Shown: positions 31,467 through 33,055 of the stretch, in pieces
Layout of the letters: each line of letters starts with the position of its first letter
Numbering within the stretch: the stretch's first letter is position 1
Source: Hyphochytrium catenoides
Taxonomy: Eukaryota > Sar > Hyphochytriomycetes > Hyphochytriales > Hyphochytriaceae
Length of the DNA stretch: 33,055 nucleotides
Reading direction: 5' to 3'
Assembly (NCBI GenBank): GCA_900088475.1
Contig: FLMG01001160.1
Span: 100,141 to 133,195 of the forward strand
Position numbers and translations under genes: made by a program
The notes under the pieces: generated by a model
Databases searched by the model: none
Seen by the model: only the letters and a program-made list of their open reading frames with translations
What the model was told of the DNA's origin: nothing

Positions 31467-32285
31467 CTAATTGTTTCATCCGTCGCTGATCAGTCTGGAA
31501 AGAATGAAGACCCGATCTTCTCTCAATGACATATATACTGGCACAGACTGCCATGGTGATAAGTCGTGTTCGTTAGGAGCCTCATTAAGAGTGAAATAGA
31601 TTAGTCCTTATAGGAAGGTGCTGACGGGCTTCTTTAGACGAACATCAGCAGTTTTGGACTGCGAGGAGGTTTCCTTCCTGTGGTTACCTTCACCACTCCT
31701 TCCACTACATAAATCCACCTGCAGGTAGGCAAAGATGTGAAGAACAGAAGACCTTCCCTTGGTAAGAAGTGTAGTAGAGACTAACAACGGCGATGATGAG
31801 CCGCGTTCCTCAGAAGTCTAAATAGTGAACTAGGAAGAAGCAAGCAATGGTGTGCGATGATCACCAATCAGTTGCTGGCCCAAGAGTTAGCTCATACATA
31901 TATGCCGCTCATTGTCAGCCGCACACCATCGCGAACCGACACATTGGTTCCAAACTCCAGACGATGTCTATAGCGGCTAACGTGCGAGCGGGTTGTAACG
32001 CCCCATTCTGATGGTTATGGGAGATGATCAGTGTGGCGATGTAAGGATGATGATCAGAAAGTGGAACCTGAACATCTACTATTGCCGCGTGTTCTCTTCC
32101 ACGCGCCTTATACCTACTGTGTCCTGCTTCATGCTGCATCTCTCTACCGTTCCCTAGTTCTAGCCCGTAGGCAACATCACATAGACCTCCACGCAGCATT
32201 CGCCTATTGGCTTTCTTTCACTTCATTGTTTCCCATCACGTCGCCGACTTGGACATACCGCAACAACAGCCCCTTAAAGAAAGTG
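31467..32285. other. Divergent region between the unknown gene and threonine dehydratase
   Basis: Probably contains the unlocated 5' exons of the minus-strand gene (possible pieces near 31719-31630 and 31815-31765) and the promoter and leader of threonine dehydratase. A 13-base direct repeat links 31445 and 31653. The dehydratase frame is open back to 32031 but does not look like a targeting peptide. Confidence 0.35.
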
Positions 32286-33055
32286 ATGTCGCTATCCGTA
32301 GCAATACCACCACCTCCCCCTCGGCACGTTGGAGCCCCTCCTAGGGAGTCGATGACAGATGCGGAGCTTCTGAAGCTCATCTTGAACGCTAGAGTCTACG
32401 ATGTTGCAATAGAGACCCCGCTTACCTTCGCCAAGAATTTGAGCGCTAAGCTTAATAACAAGATTTACTTGAAACGGGAGGACCTCCAGCCCGTCTTTAG
32501 CTTCAAGTGTCGTGGAGCCTTCAATAAACTAGTGAGCTTAACTTCTGAGGAACGAGCACGAGGCGTCATTTGTGCCAGTGCAGGTCAGTGGGACGTAGGC
32601 CCCAGCATTGAGTTATCGATGGTGACCTTCTTGTTTCTTCCTTATATCAGGCAACCATGCGCAGGGAGTGGCCCTGGCAGGAAAGACCTTGGGCATAAGG
32701 GCAATCATAGTTATGCCAAAGGGAACACCAGCTATCAAGGTTAACGGAGTTCTGATGCACGGGGGAGAGGTCATTCTGCACGGCAATGATTTCGATGAGG
32801 CCAAAGCTGAGTGCCTTCGTCTTGCGAAGGAGGGAAACTTCACCTTCATTCCGCCCTTCGACGATCCCCTAGTTATTGCCGGACAAGGCACATGTGGAAT
32901 TGAGATTCTGAAGCAGATCAAGCATGATAGACTTGACGGGGTCTTTGCTCCGGTCGGAGGCGGGGGCCTCCTGGCTGGTGTAGCTGCCTACATTAAGCAA
33001 GTCAAGCCCGATGTACGATTAATGGGAGTAAACACTGTGGATTCTGATGGGATGG
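32286..33055 (+). CDS. ilvA: Threonine dehydratase (biosynthetic, PLP-dependent), 5' part
   Basis: Exon 1 is 32286-32583 and exon 2 starts at 32651 and runs off the window; the intron is 67 bases, phase 1 (gtcagt...tatatcag). 234 residues are visible. The enzyme deaminates threonine to 2-oxobutanoate, the first step to isoleucine. Family blocks: [28 protein letters not shown] with the PLP lysine (about K74), [11 protein letters not shown] across the splice, [20 protein letters not shown] and the glycine-rich phosphate loop VGGGGLLAG. The wording [11 protein letters not shown] and FSFK.RGA favours biosynthetic threonine dehydratase over serine racemase or the catabolic form, but the regulatory ACT-like C-terminus is outside the window. 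ATG 32286 is chosen because homology starts shortly after. An upstream in-frame extension to 32031 could hold an organelle-targeting peptide, but no clear one is seen. Confidence 0.9.

Noticed and set aside
32031..32285. Upstream extension of threonine dehydratase
   Set aside because: In frame, but with many His, Cys and aromatic residues and no clear targeting signal. More likely leader sequence, though a targeting peptide cannot be excluded.
1..33055. CRISPR arrays, insertion sequences, prophage, rRNA
   Set aside because: No spaced direct repeats, transposase motifs or rRNA-like blocks were seen. The window is eukaryotic with spliced genes.

Overview
The window is nuclear DNA from an intron-bearing eukaryotic microbe. 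Coding frames are broken by GT-AG introns of about 50-350 bases, and Kozak-like ACAATGG or similar starts occur. There are no operons and no bacterial signals. A GPCR-PIP-kinase fusion, together with a P3A proton ATPase that has a large M7-M8 insertion, points (inference) to a protist, most likely a stramenopile. The lineage cannot be fixed from sequence alone.

Layout. 1-6.4 kb is compact: an RGS-domain gene (-, 3' end outside the window), an intronless PPR gene (+), TMEM18 (-), an 87-residue unknown protein (-) and a small membrane protein (+). 6.4-7.5 kb holds two candidate small intron-containing genes (+). 7.56-11.2 kb is a TBC-domain Rab GAP (+) containing an assembly gap. 11.75-16.8 kb is a 15-exon GPCR-PIPK (-), followed 96 bases upstream by a Gly/Ala/Tyr-rich protein gene (-). 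17.6-23.4 kb is a long gene-poor stretch with CT/GA tracts and over-represented short motifs. 24.0-27.2 kb is an intronless plasma-membrane H+-ATPase (+). 27.7-29.0 kb is an intronless two-PDZ protein (-). 29.0-30.6 kb is non-coding as far as I can see. 30.66-31.5 kb is the 3' part of an unrecognised multi-exon gene (-). 32.29 kb to the end is the 5' part of threonine dehydratase (+), cut by the window edge.

How the genes relate. The RGS protein and the GPCR-PIPK could both act in heterotrimeric G-protein/phosphoinositide signalling. The TBC GAP and the PDZ protein are other membrane-traffic or scaffold functions. They are neighbours, not an operon, and a shared pathway is only inference.

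Exon models were built by hand from reading-frame continuity, splice-site dinucleotides and family motifs. Boundaries inside known domains are reliable. Those in unrecognised small genes are tentative.
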